A stretch of 7,152 nucleotides of DNA, taken from NCBI GenBank assembly GCA_045580025.1, contig JAZNNB010000073.1, positions 1 to 7,152 on the forward strand. The letters run 5' to 3'. The translations under genes and the position numbers were made by a program. This DNA comes from SIG440 sp045580025 (GTDB lineage: Bacteria > Bacillota > Clostridia > Monoglobales > Monoglobaceae). This document shows positions 1 to 6,337 of the stretch, in pieces (the first letter of the stretch is position 1; the number at the start of each line of letters is the position of its first letter). The notes under the pieces were generated by a model. That model did no database searches. It saw only the letters and a list, made by a program, of their open reading frames with translations, and was not told the DNA's origin.

Positions 1-1192
1 CTTCCTAAGACCGCTTGGCCTCCGACTTCCTACATTTGCTGAAAGTTATGACAATTTGGTTTCGTATTGCTCAACTAAAAGTCCACAGATTAAGCTCAGC
101 GATGAGGACTATGCTGCTATTTATTTTTCATCGGGAACAACGGGATTTCCCAAAGCGATTATACATAAACATCAGAGCCTTGTCCATGCGGCAATGACCG
201 AGCAAAGTCACCATTCACAGACCAAAGACGATGTTTTCCTTTGTATTCCGCCCCTTTATCACACAGGCGCAAAGATGCACTGGTTTGGAAGCTTTTTGGT
301 TGGCGGCAAGTCTGTTATTCTCAAAGGAATCAAACCTGAATGGATTCTGAGGGCAGTGTCTGAAGAAAAATGCTCAATCGTATGGCTTTTGGTTCCCTGG
401 GCACAGGATATTCTTGATGCGATTGACCGCGGAGACCTTAAACTTGAGGATTTTGAACTTTCACAGTGGCGTCTTATGCACATAGGTGCACAGCCTGTAC
501 CTCCCAGTCTTATCAAAAGATGGAAACAAGTTTTCCCAAATCATCAGTATGACACAAACTATGGTCTTTCTGAATCAATAGGTCCAGGATGCGTTCACCT
601 TGGTGTTGAAAATGAACACAAGGTTGGTGCTATTGGAAAAGCAGGATTTGGCTGGCAGACAAAGATTGTTGATGAAAACGGCAAAGAGGTTGATAGAGGT
701 GACGTAGGCGAACTTGCGGTTAAAGGACCTGGCGTTATGACGGCTTATTACAAGGATGAAGATGCGACAAATGCTGTTTTAAAAGATGGATGGCTCCACA
801 CTGGAGATATGGCAACAGAAGATGAAGACGGATTTATCTTCCTTGTAGACAGGAAAAAGGACGTTATCATTTCCGGTGGCGAAAATCTTTATCCGGTGCA
901 GATCGAAGATTACCTCAGAAAATGTGACAAAATAAGTGACGTTGCGGTTATTGGTCTTCCTGACTCGCGTCTTGGCGAAATTGCGGCGGCTGTTATACAG
1001 ATAAAGGATGGAATGACAGCAACGGAGGAAGAAATCAATGATTTCTGTCTTGATCTCCCAAGATATAAAAGACCCCGAAAGATTATTTTTGCGGATGTAC
1101 CAAGAAACCCAACCGGCAAGATTGAAAAGCCAAAGCTCAGGCAGATTTACTGTGGTGACAGCGTGGTTGCACAGCAGAATGAGATTAAGTAA
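1..1192 (+). CDS. Acyl-CoA synthetase, class I AMP-forming (FadD-like), 5' truncated by window edge
   Basis: The reading frame is open from base 2 to the stop at 1190-1192, so the true start lies upstream of the window. The TTG at 56 is an internal leucine codon. About 396 residues are visible. Full-length relatives are usually 500-550 residues, so part of the N-terminal domain is missing. The enzyme activates a carboxylic acid with ATP and transfers it to CoA. Visible motifs in order are the phosphate-binding loop SSGTTGFPK (128-154), YGLSE (560-574), GWLHTGD (788-808), the hinge and A8 region DRKKDVIISGGENLYP (848-895), and PTGK with the catalytic lysine codon at 1118-1120. The P-loop is followed by AI where many homologues have GV. 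It is the first visible gene of the iorAB-paaK-ACT operon, with iorA starting 15 bases downstream. That context suggests an aryl or short branched acid as substrate, but the sequence alone does not fix it. Family is certain; substrate is unknown. Confidence 0.93.
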   Translation, partial: FLRPLGLRLPTFAESYDNLVSYCSTKSPQIKLSDEDYAAIYFSSGTTGFPKAIIHKHQSLVHAAMTEQSHHSQTKDDVFLCIPPLYHTGAKMHWFGSFLVGGKSVILKGIKPEWILRAVSEEKCSIVWLLVPWAQDILDAIDRGDLKLEDFELSQWRLMHIGAQPVPPSLIKRWKQVFPNHQYDTNYGLSESIGPGCVHLGVENEHKVGAIGKAGFGWQTKIVDENGKEVDRGDVGELAVKGPGVMTAYYKDEDATNAVLKDGWLHTGDMATEDEDGFIFLVDRKKDVIISGGENLYPVQIEDYLRKCDKISDVAVIGLPDSRLGEIAAAVIQIKDGMTATEEEINDFCLDLPRYKRPRKIIFADVPRNPTGKIEKPKLRQIYCGDSVVAQQNEIK

Positions 1193-1207
1193 GAAAGGAC
1201 CGTTATT

Positions 1208-2944
1208 ATGAAAAAATTGTTGATTGGCAATGCTGCGGTAGCCCGTGGTGCATATGAAGCAGGGGCAAGTGTTGTTGCTTCATACCCCGGAACACCCAGT
1301 ACTGAAATAACTGAAGAAATAGTAAAATTCGAAGAAATTTATGCTGAATGGTCGCCCAATGAAAAGGTTGCGGCAGAGGTTGCAATAGGTGCATCTATTG
1401 CAGGGGCAAGAGCTATGAGCTGCATGAAGCACGTAGGACTCAATGTTATGGCTGATCCGGTGTTTACTGTTAGCTATACAGGTGTGAATGGCGGTTTGGT
1501 TTTTTGTGTGGCTGATGACCCGGGTATGCATTCTTCACAGAACGAGCAGGATTCAAGGCACTATGCCAAGGCATCAAAGATTATGATGCTTGAACCATCT
1601 GATTCAGCTGAATGTAAAGATTTTACAAAGCTTGCTTTTGATCTTTCTGAAAAGTTTGATACACCTGCATTTATTCGTCTTTCTACAAGAGTTTCTCATT
1701 CACAGAGCCTCGTTGAACTTGGTGAAAGAAAAGATGTAAAGGTAAAGGATTATGAAAAAAATCCCAGCAAATATGTTATGATGCCAGGAAATGCCATAAA
1801 ACGTCACGTTGACGTTGAGAAGCGCATCGAGGCACTTACCGAATTTGCTGAAAATACAGAGATCAATGTTGTTGAGAAGAATGGTGCAAAAATCGGTGTT
1901 ATCACAGCGGGTATTGCCTATGCTTATGCAAAAGAGGCACTTGGGGATAAGGCGGACTTTTTGAAACTTGGTATGGTTTACCCTATGCCAAAACAAAAAA
2001 TCATCGACTTTGCGAAAGAGTATGAAAAAGTGTATGTAATTGAAGAGCTTGACCCAATCATTGAAGACCACTGCAAAGCTTTGGGGCTAAATGTGATTGG
2101 GAAGGAAGTTTTCACACTTCTGGGCGAATATACACCCACAATGATTAGAAAAGCTGTTTTGGGTGAGGGGGAAAAAGAGGTTGCTGAAATTGGTGAAGCT
2201 ATTCCGGTAAGACCACCTGTTATGTGTGCAGGCTGTCCCCACAGAGGAACTTTTTATGTTCTTAAAAAGCTTGGACTTGTGGTGTCAGGTGATATTGGTT
2301 GTTATACACTTGGTGCAACACCACCTCTTCAGTCTGTTGATACAACAATCTGTATGGGCGCATCAGTAAGCGCGGCTCACGGTATGGCAAAGGCGCAAGG
2401 CAGTGAATTCAACAAAAAGTTAGTTTCTGTTATTGGGGATTCAACATTTATGCATTCGGGAATAACAGGGCTTATTGATATTGTTTACAACAAGGGAAAC
2501 AACACAGTAATTATTCTTGACAACTCAATAACAGGTATGACAGGTCATCAGGAAAACCCAACAACCGGACGTACAATTCGTGGTGAAGCTACAAAGCAGG
2601 TTGACCTTGTGGCACTTTGCAAAGCGTGTGGCGTTGACCATATAACTGTTTGTGACCCATTTGATATAAAGGCGTTTGAAAAGGTGGTAAAAACAGAGGT
2701 TGAACGTGAGGAACCGTCAGTAATCATTGCACAGCGTCCTTGTGCACTTCTTAAAACTGTTAAGTACAGCGGATTGTGCAAAATCACTGACAAGTGCAAG
2801 AACTGCAAAATGTGTATGAAGCTTGGATGTCCTGCTATTACACTGAAAGACGACAAGGTTGTTATTGACATCACACAGTGTAACGGTTGTGGACTTTGTA
2901 TAAATGTATGTCCCTTTGGGGCTATTGAAAAGGAGGAAAACTGA
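1208..2944 (+). CDS. iorA: Indolepyruvate:ferredoxin oxidoreductase, alpha subunit
   Basis: This 578-residue protein is the catalytic subunit of the thiamine-diphosphate enzyme that oxidatively decarboxylates arylpyruvates with CoA, giving aryl-acetyl-CoA, CO2 and reduced ferredoxin (EC 1.2.7.8). The N-terminal pyrimidine-binding domain has the family motif SYPGTPSTE (residues 25-33) and WSPNEKVAAE (48-57). The ThDP-binding domain has CAGCPHRG from 340, GDIGC from 361, and GDS at 410-412 followed 27 residues later by Asn439, fitting the GD-x-N metal/ThDP motif. The C terminus is a ferredoxin-like domain with two cysteine clusters, Cys530/533/536/541 and Cys558/561/564/568, for two 4Fe-4S centres. 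Length and domain order match intact IorA. AAAGGA at 1194-1199 is spaced 8 bases from the ATG. iorB follows after 1 base. The enzyme is cytoplasmic and expected to be oxygen-sensitive. Preference among indole-, phenyl- and hydroxyphenylpyruvate cannot be read from the sequence. Confidence 0.96.
   Translation: MKKLLIGNAAVARGAYEAGASVVASYPGTPSTEITEEIVKFEEIYAEWSPNEKVAAEVAIGASIAGARAMSCMKHVGLNVMADPVFTVSYTGVNGGLVFCVADDPGMHSSQNEQDSRHYAKASKIMMLEPSDSAECKDFTKLAFDLSEKFDTPAFIRLSTRVSHSQSLVELGERKDVKVKDYEKNPSKYVMMPGNAIKRHVDVEKRIEALTEFAENTEINVVEKNGAKIGVITAGIAYAYAKEALGDKADFLKLGMVYPMPKQKIIDFAKEYEKVYVIEELDPIIEDHCKALGLNVIGKEVFTLLGEYTPTMIRKAVLGEGEKEVAEIGEAIPVRPPVMCAGCPHRGTFYVLKKLGLVVSGDIGCYTLGATPPLQSVDTTICMGASVSAAHGMAKAQGSEFNKKLVSVIGDSTFMHSGITGLIDIVYNKGNNTVIILDNSITGMTGHQENPTTGRTIRGEATKQVDLVALCKACGVDHITVCDPFDIKAFEKVVKTEVEREEPSVIIAQRPCALLKTVKYSGLCKITDKCKNCKMCMKLGCPAITLKDDKVVIDITQCNGCGLCINVCPFGAIEKEEN
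2931..2936 (+). promoter_or_regulatory. Ribosome binding site of iorB, inside the iorA 3' end
   Basis: A perfect AGGAGG lies within the last codons of iorA, 9 bases before the ATG at 2946. It fixes the iorB start in preference to an in-frame TTG at 2904 inside iorA. Its position means that ribosomes finishing iorA pass directly over the iorB initiation site, which suggests coupled translation of the two subunits. Confidence 0.85.
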
Positions 2945-2945
2945 T

Positions 2946-3512
2946 ATGACAAAAAACATAATGATTGTTGGCGTTGGCGGTCAGGGAACACTCCTTGCAA
3001 GCAGAATACTTGGTAATACAGTTATCAATGAGGGATATGACGTAAAGGTTTCAGAGGTTCACGGAATGAGCCAGCGTGGTGGAAGCGTTGTGACTTACGT
3101 GAAATACGGCGAAAAGGTTTATTCACCTATTGTTGACCGTGGCGAAGCTGATATTATTCTCGCTTTTGAATTGCTTGAGGCATACAGGGCGCTTCCTTAT
3201 CTAAAAAAAGGCGGAAAAATGATTGTGAATAATCAGCAAATTGATCCGATGCCGGTTATTACAGGAGCTGCAAAATACCCTGAAAATATTACAGAAAAGC
3301 TTGAGGAGGCGGTTGACACAACTGTGGTTGATGCACTTTCTGCTGCAAAAGAAGCGGGAAATATCAAAGCAGTTAATGTGGTACTCATTGGTGTTATGGC
3401 TAAAATGACAGACATACCTTATGAAAAGTGGGTTGAAACAATAAAAACAACTGTTCCGGAGAAATTTTTGGATGTAAATCTTAAGGCTTTTGAAACAGGA
3501 TATAATCTTTAA
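2946..3512 (+). CDS. iorB: Indolepyruvate:ferredoxin oxidoreductase, beta subunit
   Basis: The 188-residue product is the gamma-domain-type partner of IorA, belonging to the pyruvate/ketoisovalerate oxidoreductase catalytic-domain family. It begins MTKNIMIVGVGGQGT with the glycine-rich GVGGQG loop at residues 9-14, and has the family signature EVHGMSQRGGSV at 37-48. Both motifs are typical of IorB subunits, and the length is in the usual range of about 190-200. The start at 2946 follows a perfect AGGAGG and places the motif at the N terminus as expected; a longer frame starting at 2904 would only add residues overlapping iorA. The iorA stop is 1 base upstream, so the pair is cotranscribed and probably cotranslated. 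It works only as a complex with IorA, forming aryl-acetyl-CoA or, in reverse, carboxylating it with reduced ferredoxin. Confidence 0.95.
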   Translation: MTKNIMIVGVGGQGTLLASRILGNTVINEGYDVKVSEVHGMSQRGGSVVTYVKYGEKVYSPIVDRGEADIILAFELLEAYRALPYLKKGGKMIVNNQQIDPMPVITGAAKYPENITEKLEEAVDTTVVDALSAAKEAGNIKAVNVVLIGVMAKMTDIPYEKWVETIKTTVPEKFLDVNLKAFETGYNL

Positions 3513-3530
3513 TAAAAGAGGCGAATAGAA

Positions 3531-4835
3531 ATGAAGTATTGGCAGGAAGAATTTGAAACTATGCCACGTGACCAAATCAAAAAGGATCAGAGCGAAAAGC
3601 TTAAGTGGCAGGTCAGCAGAATGTATGAAAAGGTTGAACTTTTCAGAAAAAGAATGGATGAAGCGGGGCTTAAGCCTGAAGACATCAATGGGGTTGAGGA
3701 TCTCTGCAAACTTCCTTTTTCATACAAGCAGGATTTGAGGGATTATTATCCTTATGGCCTTTTTGCTGTACCTATGAAAGATATAAGACGTGTTCATGCA
3801 TCATCGGGCACAACGGGCAAGCAAATAGTAGTTGGTTATACGGAAAATGACCTCAGTATGTGGGCTGATTGTTTTGCAAGAATGCTTATTGCAACCGGTG
3901 CGGATGAAAACTCTTTCGTTCACGTAGGCTATGGACTTGGCCTTTTTACAGGCGGCTTTGGTGCTCATGACGGTGCCGTAAGAATAGGCGCAACAGCTAT
4001 CCCGATTTCAGCTGGTAACACCCAAAGACAAATCCAGACTATGATTGATTTTGGCTCGACTGTTCTTTGCTGTACTCCGTCTTATGCCATGTATCTTGGC
4101 GAAGTCATTGAAGAAATGGGAGTTAAAGACCAACTCAAGCTGAAAGCAGGCATTTTTGGCGCAGAGCCCTGGACAGAGGAAATGCGTGCACAAATTGAGG
4201 AAAAATTGGGACTTAAAGCTTATGATATTTATGGGCTTTCTGAAATTATGGGTCCGGGTGTTTCTTATGAATGTGAATATCAGTGCGGTATGCATGTTTG
4301 CGAAGATAATTTTATTCCTGAAATCATCGACCCCGATACAGGAGCGGTTCTTCCTGAGGGTGAATGGGGTGAATTGGTGTTCACCACAATTACAAAAGAG
4401 GGCTTCCCGCTTATCAGGTACAGAACACGTGATATTTGCTCTCTCAACTATGAGCCTTGTAAGTGTGGGAGAACTCATGTGAGAATGAACAAACCTCAGG
4501 GAAGAACAGATGATATGCTCATTATTCGTGGCGTCAACGTGTTCCCGTCACAGATTGAAGAAGTTCTTCTTAAAGTTGGTGGAGATATTACACCGAATTA
4601 TCAGATTATTGTTGACCGTGAAAATAATACCGATACATTCCAGGTTAATGTTGAAATGAGCGAAGAGCTTTTCTCTGACGGAATTAAGGCAATTCAAAAG
4701 GTTGAAAGACAAATTTCTGACAGCCTCAGAAGCACCTTGGGCATTGGACCAAAGGTTAGTCTTGTTAACCCCAAATCCATAGAACGCAGCGAAGGCAAGG
4801 CAAAACGTGTTATTGACAAACGCAAACTTAAATAA
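3531..4835 (+). CDS. paaK: Phenylacetate-CoA ligase family protein (AMP-forming)
   Basis: This intact 434-residue enzyme has the usual PaaK length. Members convert phenylacetate, or a related aryl acid, with ATP and CoA into the aryl-acetyl-CoA, AMP and pyrophosphate (EC 6.2.1.30). Visible motifs are the P-loop SSGTTGK at residues 91-97, YGLSE at 234-238 followed by IMGPGVSYEC, RYRTRD and the cysteine-rich CKCGRTH before GRTDDM from 324, the family signature RGVNVFPSQIE, and a C-terminal RSEGKAKR (419-426) holding the candidate catalytic lysine. Glutamine follows the P-loop lysine where many homologues have proline. The 18-base gap after iorB holds AAGAGG at 3516-3521, 9 bases from the ATG and weaker than the neighbouring sites. 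Linkage to iorAB makes aryl-acetyl-CoA the shared metabolite. Whether it loads aryl acids for carboxylation or, less favourably, releases them is not decided. The paaK symbol is by family; no phenylacetate degradation (paa) genes are present here. Confidence 0.92.
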   Translation: MKYWQEEFETMPRDQIKKDQSEKLKWQVSRMYEKVELFRKRMDEAGLKPEDINGVEDLCKLPFSYKQDLRDYYPYGLFAVPMKDIRRVHASSGTTGKQIVVGYTENDLSMWADCFARMLIATGADENSFVHVGYGLGLFTGGFGAHDGAVRIGATAIPISAGNTQRQIQTMIDFGSTVLCCTPSYAMYLGEVIEEMGVKDQLKLKAGIFGAEPWTEEMRAQIEEKLGLKAYDIYGLSEIMGPGVSYECEYQCGMHVCEDNFIPEIIDPDTGAVLPEGEWGELVFTTITKEGFPLIRYRTRDICSLNYEPCKCGRTHVRMNKPQGRTDDMLIIRGVNVFPSQIEEVLLKVGGDITPNYQIIVDRENNTDTFQVNVEMSEELFSDGIKAIQKVERQISDSLRSTLGIGPKVSLVNPKSIERSEGKAKRVIDKRKLK

Positions 4836-4837
4836 TT

Positions 4838-4845
4838 GGAGGGAG
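4838..4845 (+). promoter_or_regulatory. Ribosome binding site of the ACT protein gene
   Basis: GGAGGGAG starts 2 bases after the paaK stop; its GGAGGG core ends 9 bases before the ATG at 4853. It is a strong site for the last gene of the operon and supports the start chosen there. Confidence 0.8.
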
Positions 4846-4852
4846 AGATTTT

Positions 4853-5275
4853 ATGTTTATAAAACAGCTTTCGATTTTTGTTGAAAATAAGGTTGGTAGA
4901 TTGCAGAGCATAATAAATGCTCTTGGCGAAAATGACATAAACATCAGTGCGCTTTCCATTGCTGATACCACTGATTTTGGCATTCTTCGTATTATAGTGG
5001 ATAATCCTGATAAAGCAAAGCTTGTGCTCAAAGGGATGGGTGTTATTTCCAAAACAACAGAGGTTGTTGCGGTATACATTGATGACCGAAGTGGCGGGCT
5101 TGCCGCTGTTCTCAATTTGGTATCGGATGCAGGTATTGGCATTGAGTATATGTATGCATTTCTTGGCAGAACAGAGGGCAAGGCGCTCATGGTTTTAAAG
5201 GCTGATGACGAGGTGAAACTTGAAAAGGTTTTAACTGAAAATGGCATTGGACTTGCAAAACCCGAAGAAGTTTAA
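4853..5275 (+). CDS. Tandem ACT-domain protein, putative amino-acid sensor
   Basis: The 140-residue protein appears to consist of two ACT domains and nothing else. The first covers about residues 1-70, with ENKVGRL at 11-17 at the usual strand-1/helix-1 ligand site. The second covers about 71-135, with the matching DDRSGGL at 77-83. ACT domains bind small ligands, usually amino acids, at domain interfaces. Stand-alone tandem-ACT proteins of this kind (the COG4747 type, from memory of the family) are known beside iorAB and paaK genes, but their function is not established. There is no DNA-binding or catalytic segment. It lies 17 bases after paaK with a strong ribosome site and ends 22 bases before the operon terminator. 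A reasonable inference is that it senses an aromatic amino acid and modulates IorAB or a ligase by protein contact. This assignment to family is firm; the role is not. Confidence 0.88.
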   Translation: MFIKQLSIFVENKVGRLQSIINALGENDINISALSIADTTDFGILRIIVDNPDKAKLVLKGMGVISKTTEVVAVYIDDRSGGLAAVLNLVSDAGIGIEYMYAFLGRTEGKALMVLKADDEVKLEKVLTENGIGLAKPEEV

Positions 5276-5297
5276 CAGATAAAGAGCTTATAATATT

Positions 5298-5331
5298 AAA
5301 AGCAGCTGCAAAGTTTTGCGGCTGCTTTTTT
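5298..5331 (+). terminator. Rho-independent terminator ending the iorAB operon, probably bidirectional
   Basis: GCAGC at 5302-5306 pairs with GCTGC at 5321-5325, and the stem continues inward (T-G wobble, GCAA against TTGC) to a tetraloop around 5312-5315. Flanking AAAA pairs with the start of the T run at 5326-5331. This gives a strong hairpin followed by T residues on the + strand, 22 bases after the ACT gene stop. On the - strand the stem is followed by TTTTAATATT and lies 23 bases past the AraC gene stop, so it could serve both convergent genes, less efficiently in that direction. Confidence 0.9.
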
Positions 5332-5354
5332 CTAAATGCAAATGGAAAGATTCA

Positions 5355-6227
5355 TTACAGTATACTTTTTAGATAAGCAGTGGGGGAAAGCCCTACTGCC
5401 TTTTTGAATGATCTGGAAAAAGTGTGAATTGAGGAAAAACCAAGCATATCTGAGATTTGACTGACAGAGTTGTTTGTTTCTCTCAAAAGCTTTTTTGCTT
5501 CCTTGATTTTTAAAGAGGAATAATAATCCATGGGGCTCATAGCTGTGTTTTCGCGGAAAATTTTGCACAGTTGTGTTTTTCCAAGGAGAAAGTGCTTGCA
5601 TAGCTGTTCAAGAGAAATGTTTGAATAAATATTTGCCTTCAGGTGTTCGCAAATTAGTTCTGCCAATGAATTGTTGACTATATCACGTGAAGTTTTTCCG
5701 GGGAGCATGGTCTCGCCCAAGGCGCTCTCGTTACGGATAAGGTGAATAAGAAGCTCGGTAAAATAACACCCAAGTAACTGAGAGGAACCAAAAATGCCAG
5801 GTAAAAAGCGAAGAGAACTCTTGTCTTCATAGTCACTGGGTATTTCGCCAATAGCATTTTTTGCCTCTGCAAGAAAAAGGGAAAGGAGAGTGCGAGAGGT
5901 CTTGTCCAGAGAAAACGTTTTGTTTCTTAGTGAATGCATCATATCACTGTCCACAGTGAAAGAAACTACAAGAAGATTGCTTGCTACACAGTTGTCTGAG
6001 ATATGGGCGTGCATTTCCATAGGTTCGTGGAAAATTGCCTGCCCCTGATTTAAAGTGCAGCCAATACCATTGGTAATGGCATTTATGCTGCCGTTGTCAA
6101 CATAAACCATCTCCCAGAAGTTGTGTTTTTCAGGAGCGTGAGAAAAATTTTTGCTGAATTCAAAATAATAAATGCTGTTAAAACCTTGGATTTCAAGGTC
6201 CTTTTTTATAGGTTGCAGTTTAAACAT
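5355..6227 (-). CDS. AraC-family transcriptional regulator
   Basis: This 290-residue regulator has the common two-part AraC layout. The N-terminal half looks like a cupin sensor domain (residues about 30-85, including HNFWEMVYVDNG and the acidic/His stretch EPMEMHAH). A helical linker follows, and a C-terminal double helix-turn-helix occupies about residues 190-288. The first HTH is around ISLEQLCKHF. The second contains the family signature GFSSIHTFSRSFKKAVGLSP (263-282). The start at 6227 is chosen because AGAGGTG sits just upstream; an in-frame ATG at 6281 would add 18 residues without a ribosome site. It diverges from the PIG-L/PfkB pair and shares a 127-bp control region with it, so it most likely controls those genes and perhaps itself. 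The cupin suggests a small effector such as a sugar; the ligand is unknown. It converges on the iorAB operon, and I see no evidence that it controls that operon. Confidence 0.93.
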   Translation of the reverse strand: MFKLQPIKKDLEIQGFNSIYYFEFSKNFSHAPEKHNFWEMVYVDNGSINAITNGIGCTLNQGQAIFHEPMEMHAHISDNCVASNLLVVSFTVDSDMMHSLRNKTFSLDKTSRTLLSLFLAEAKNAIGEIPSDYEDKSSLRFLPGIFGSSQLLGCYFTELLIHLIRNESALGETMLPGKTSRDIVNNSLAELICEHLKANIYSNISLEQLCKHFLLGKTQLCKIFRENTAMSPMDYYSSLKIKEAKKLLRETNNSVSQISDMLGFSSIHTFSRSFKKAVGLSPTAYLKSIL

Positions 6228-6231
6228 AAAA

Positions 6232-6238
6232 CACCTCT
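6232..6238 (-). promoter_or_regulatory. Ribosome binding site of the AraC-family gene
   Basis: Read on the - strand this is AGAGGTG, with the GAGG core 6 bases upstream of the ATG at 6227. It decides the start against the upstream in-frame ATG at 6281, which has no purine-rich site before it. Confidence 0.75.
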
Positions 6239-6248
6239 GTGAACAAAA

Positions 6249-6276
6249 TGCTAAAAAGTGTGGAAATGCTGCTAAA
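6249..6276. repeat. Direct repeat TGCTAAA, 21-bp spacing, candidate AraC-type operator
   Basis: TGCTAAA occurs at 6249-6255 and again at 6270-6276, exactly 21 bp apart, which is two helical turns. AraC-family activators commonly bind paired direct-repeat half-sites at such spacing. The second copy overlaps the first two bases of the proposed + strand -35 at 6275-6280. The match is only 7 bp and chance repeats of this size are plausible in a region this short, so the operator reading is tentative. Confidence 0.4.
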
Positions 6277-6303
6277 GACATCCGCTGGTTAATATTATAT
6301 AAT
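6275..6303 (+). promoter_or_regulatory. Candidate sigma-A promoter of the PIG-L/PfkB genes
   Basis: A consensus -10 TATAAT lies at 6298-6303. The -35 AAGACA at 6275-6280 matches TTGACA in four of six positions, and the spacer is exactly 17 bp. Transcription would begin near 6310, giving a leader of about 45 bases before the ATG at 6355. The weak -35 fits a promoter needing an activator. Confidence 0.6.
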
Positions 6304-6322
6304 AAAAATAGCGAAAAATCAA
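6294..6322 (-). promoter_or_regulatory. Candidate sigma-A promoter of the AraC-family gene
   Basis: On the - strand, TTGATT (6322-6317) matches the -35 consensus in four of six positions. TATAAT (6299-6294) is a perfect -10, again with a 17-bp spacer. The start point would be near 6287, leaving a leader of about 60 bases. The -10 overlaps the + strand -10 by two bases inside the palindrome ATTATATAAT (6294-6303), so the two promoters should compete for RNA polymerase. Confidence 0.55.
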
Positions 6323-6328
6323 GAAAAA
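6304..6328. other. Three phased A5 tracts, predicted intrinsic DNA bend
   Basis: AAAAA runs occupy 6304-6308, 6314-6318 and 6324-6328, an exact 10-bp period. A tracts phased with the helical repeat are known to curve DNA. They lie in the leader of the PIG-L gene and across the spacer and -35 of the divergent AraC promoter. The phasing is visible directly; any effect on transcription is inferred. Confidence 0.6.
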
Positions 6329-6337
6329 CTATATTTC

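Noticed and set aside
56..58. TTG as start codon of the first ligase
   Set aside because: The frame is open back to base 2, no ribosome site precedes 56, and the family needs well over 100 more N-terminal residues.
15..197. Short + strand open frame starting at base 15
   Set aside because: It overlaps the acyl-CoA ligase frame, which carries the conserved P-loop at 128-154; no recognisable protein features.
2548..3000. 150-codon - strand open frame opposite the iorA/iorB junction
   Set aside because: Antisense shadow of two well-supported genes; composition is not protein-like and no motif is visible.
3501..3506. TATAAT at the iorB 3' end as an internal promoter for paaK
   Set aside because: At 17 bp upstream the sequence is ATCTTA, a poor -35. 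The TTGAAA nearby is only 5 bp away. Tight gene spacing fits read-through.
4008..4478. 156-codon - strand open frame inside paaK
   Set aside because: Lies opposite conserved PaaK motifs and has no recognisable domain.
4828..5247. 139-codon - strand open frame covering almost the whole ACT gene
   Set aside because: Its length reflects the codon use of the ACT gene on the other strand; the serine-rich product resembles nothing known and has no convincing start context.
5289..5294. TATAAT just after the ACT gene
   Set aside because: No -35 at a suitable distance, and a transcript would run straight into the terminator hairpin.
6228..6281. 18-residue N-terminal extension of the AraC-family protein
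   Set aside because: No ribosome site before the ATG at 6281, whereas AGAGGTG precedes the ATG at 6227.
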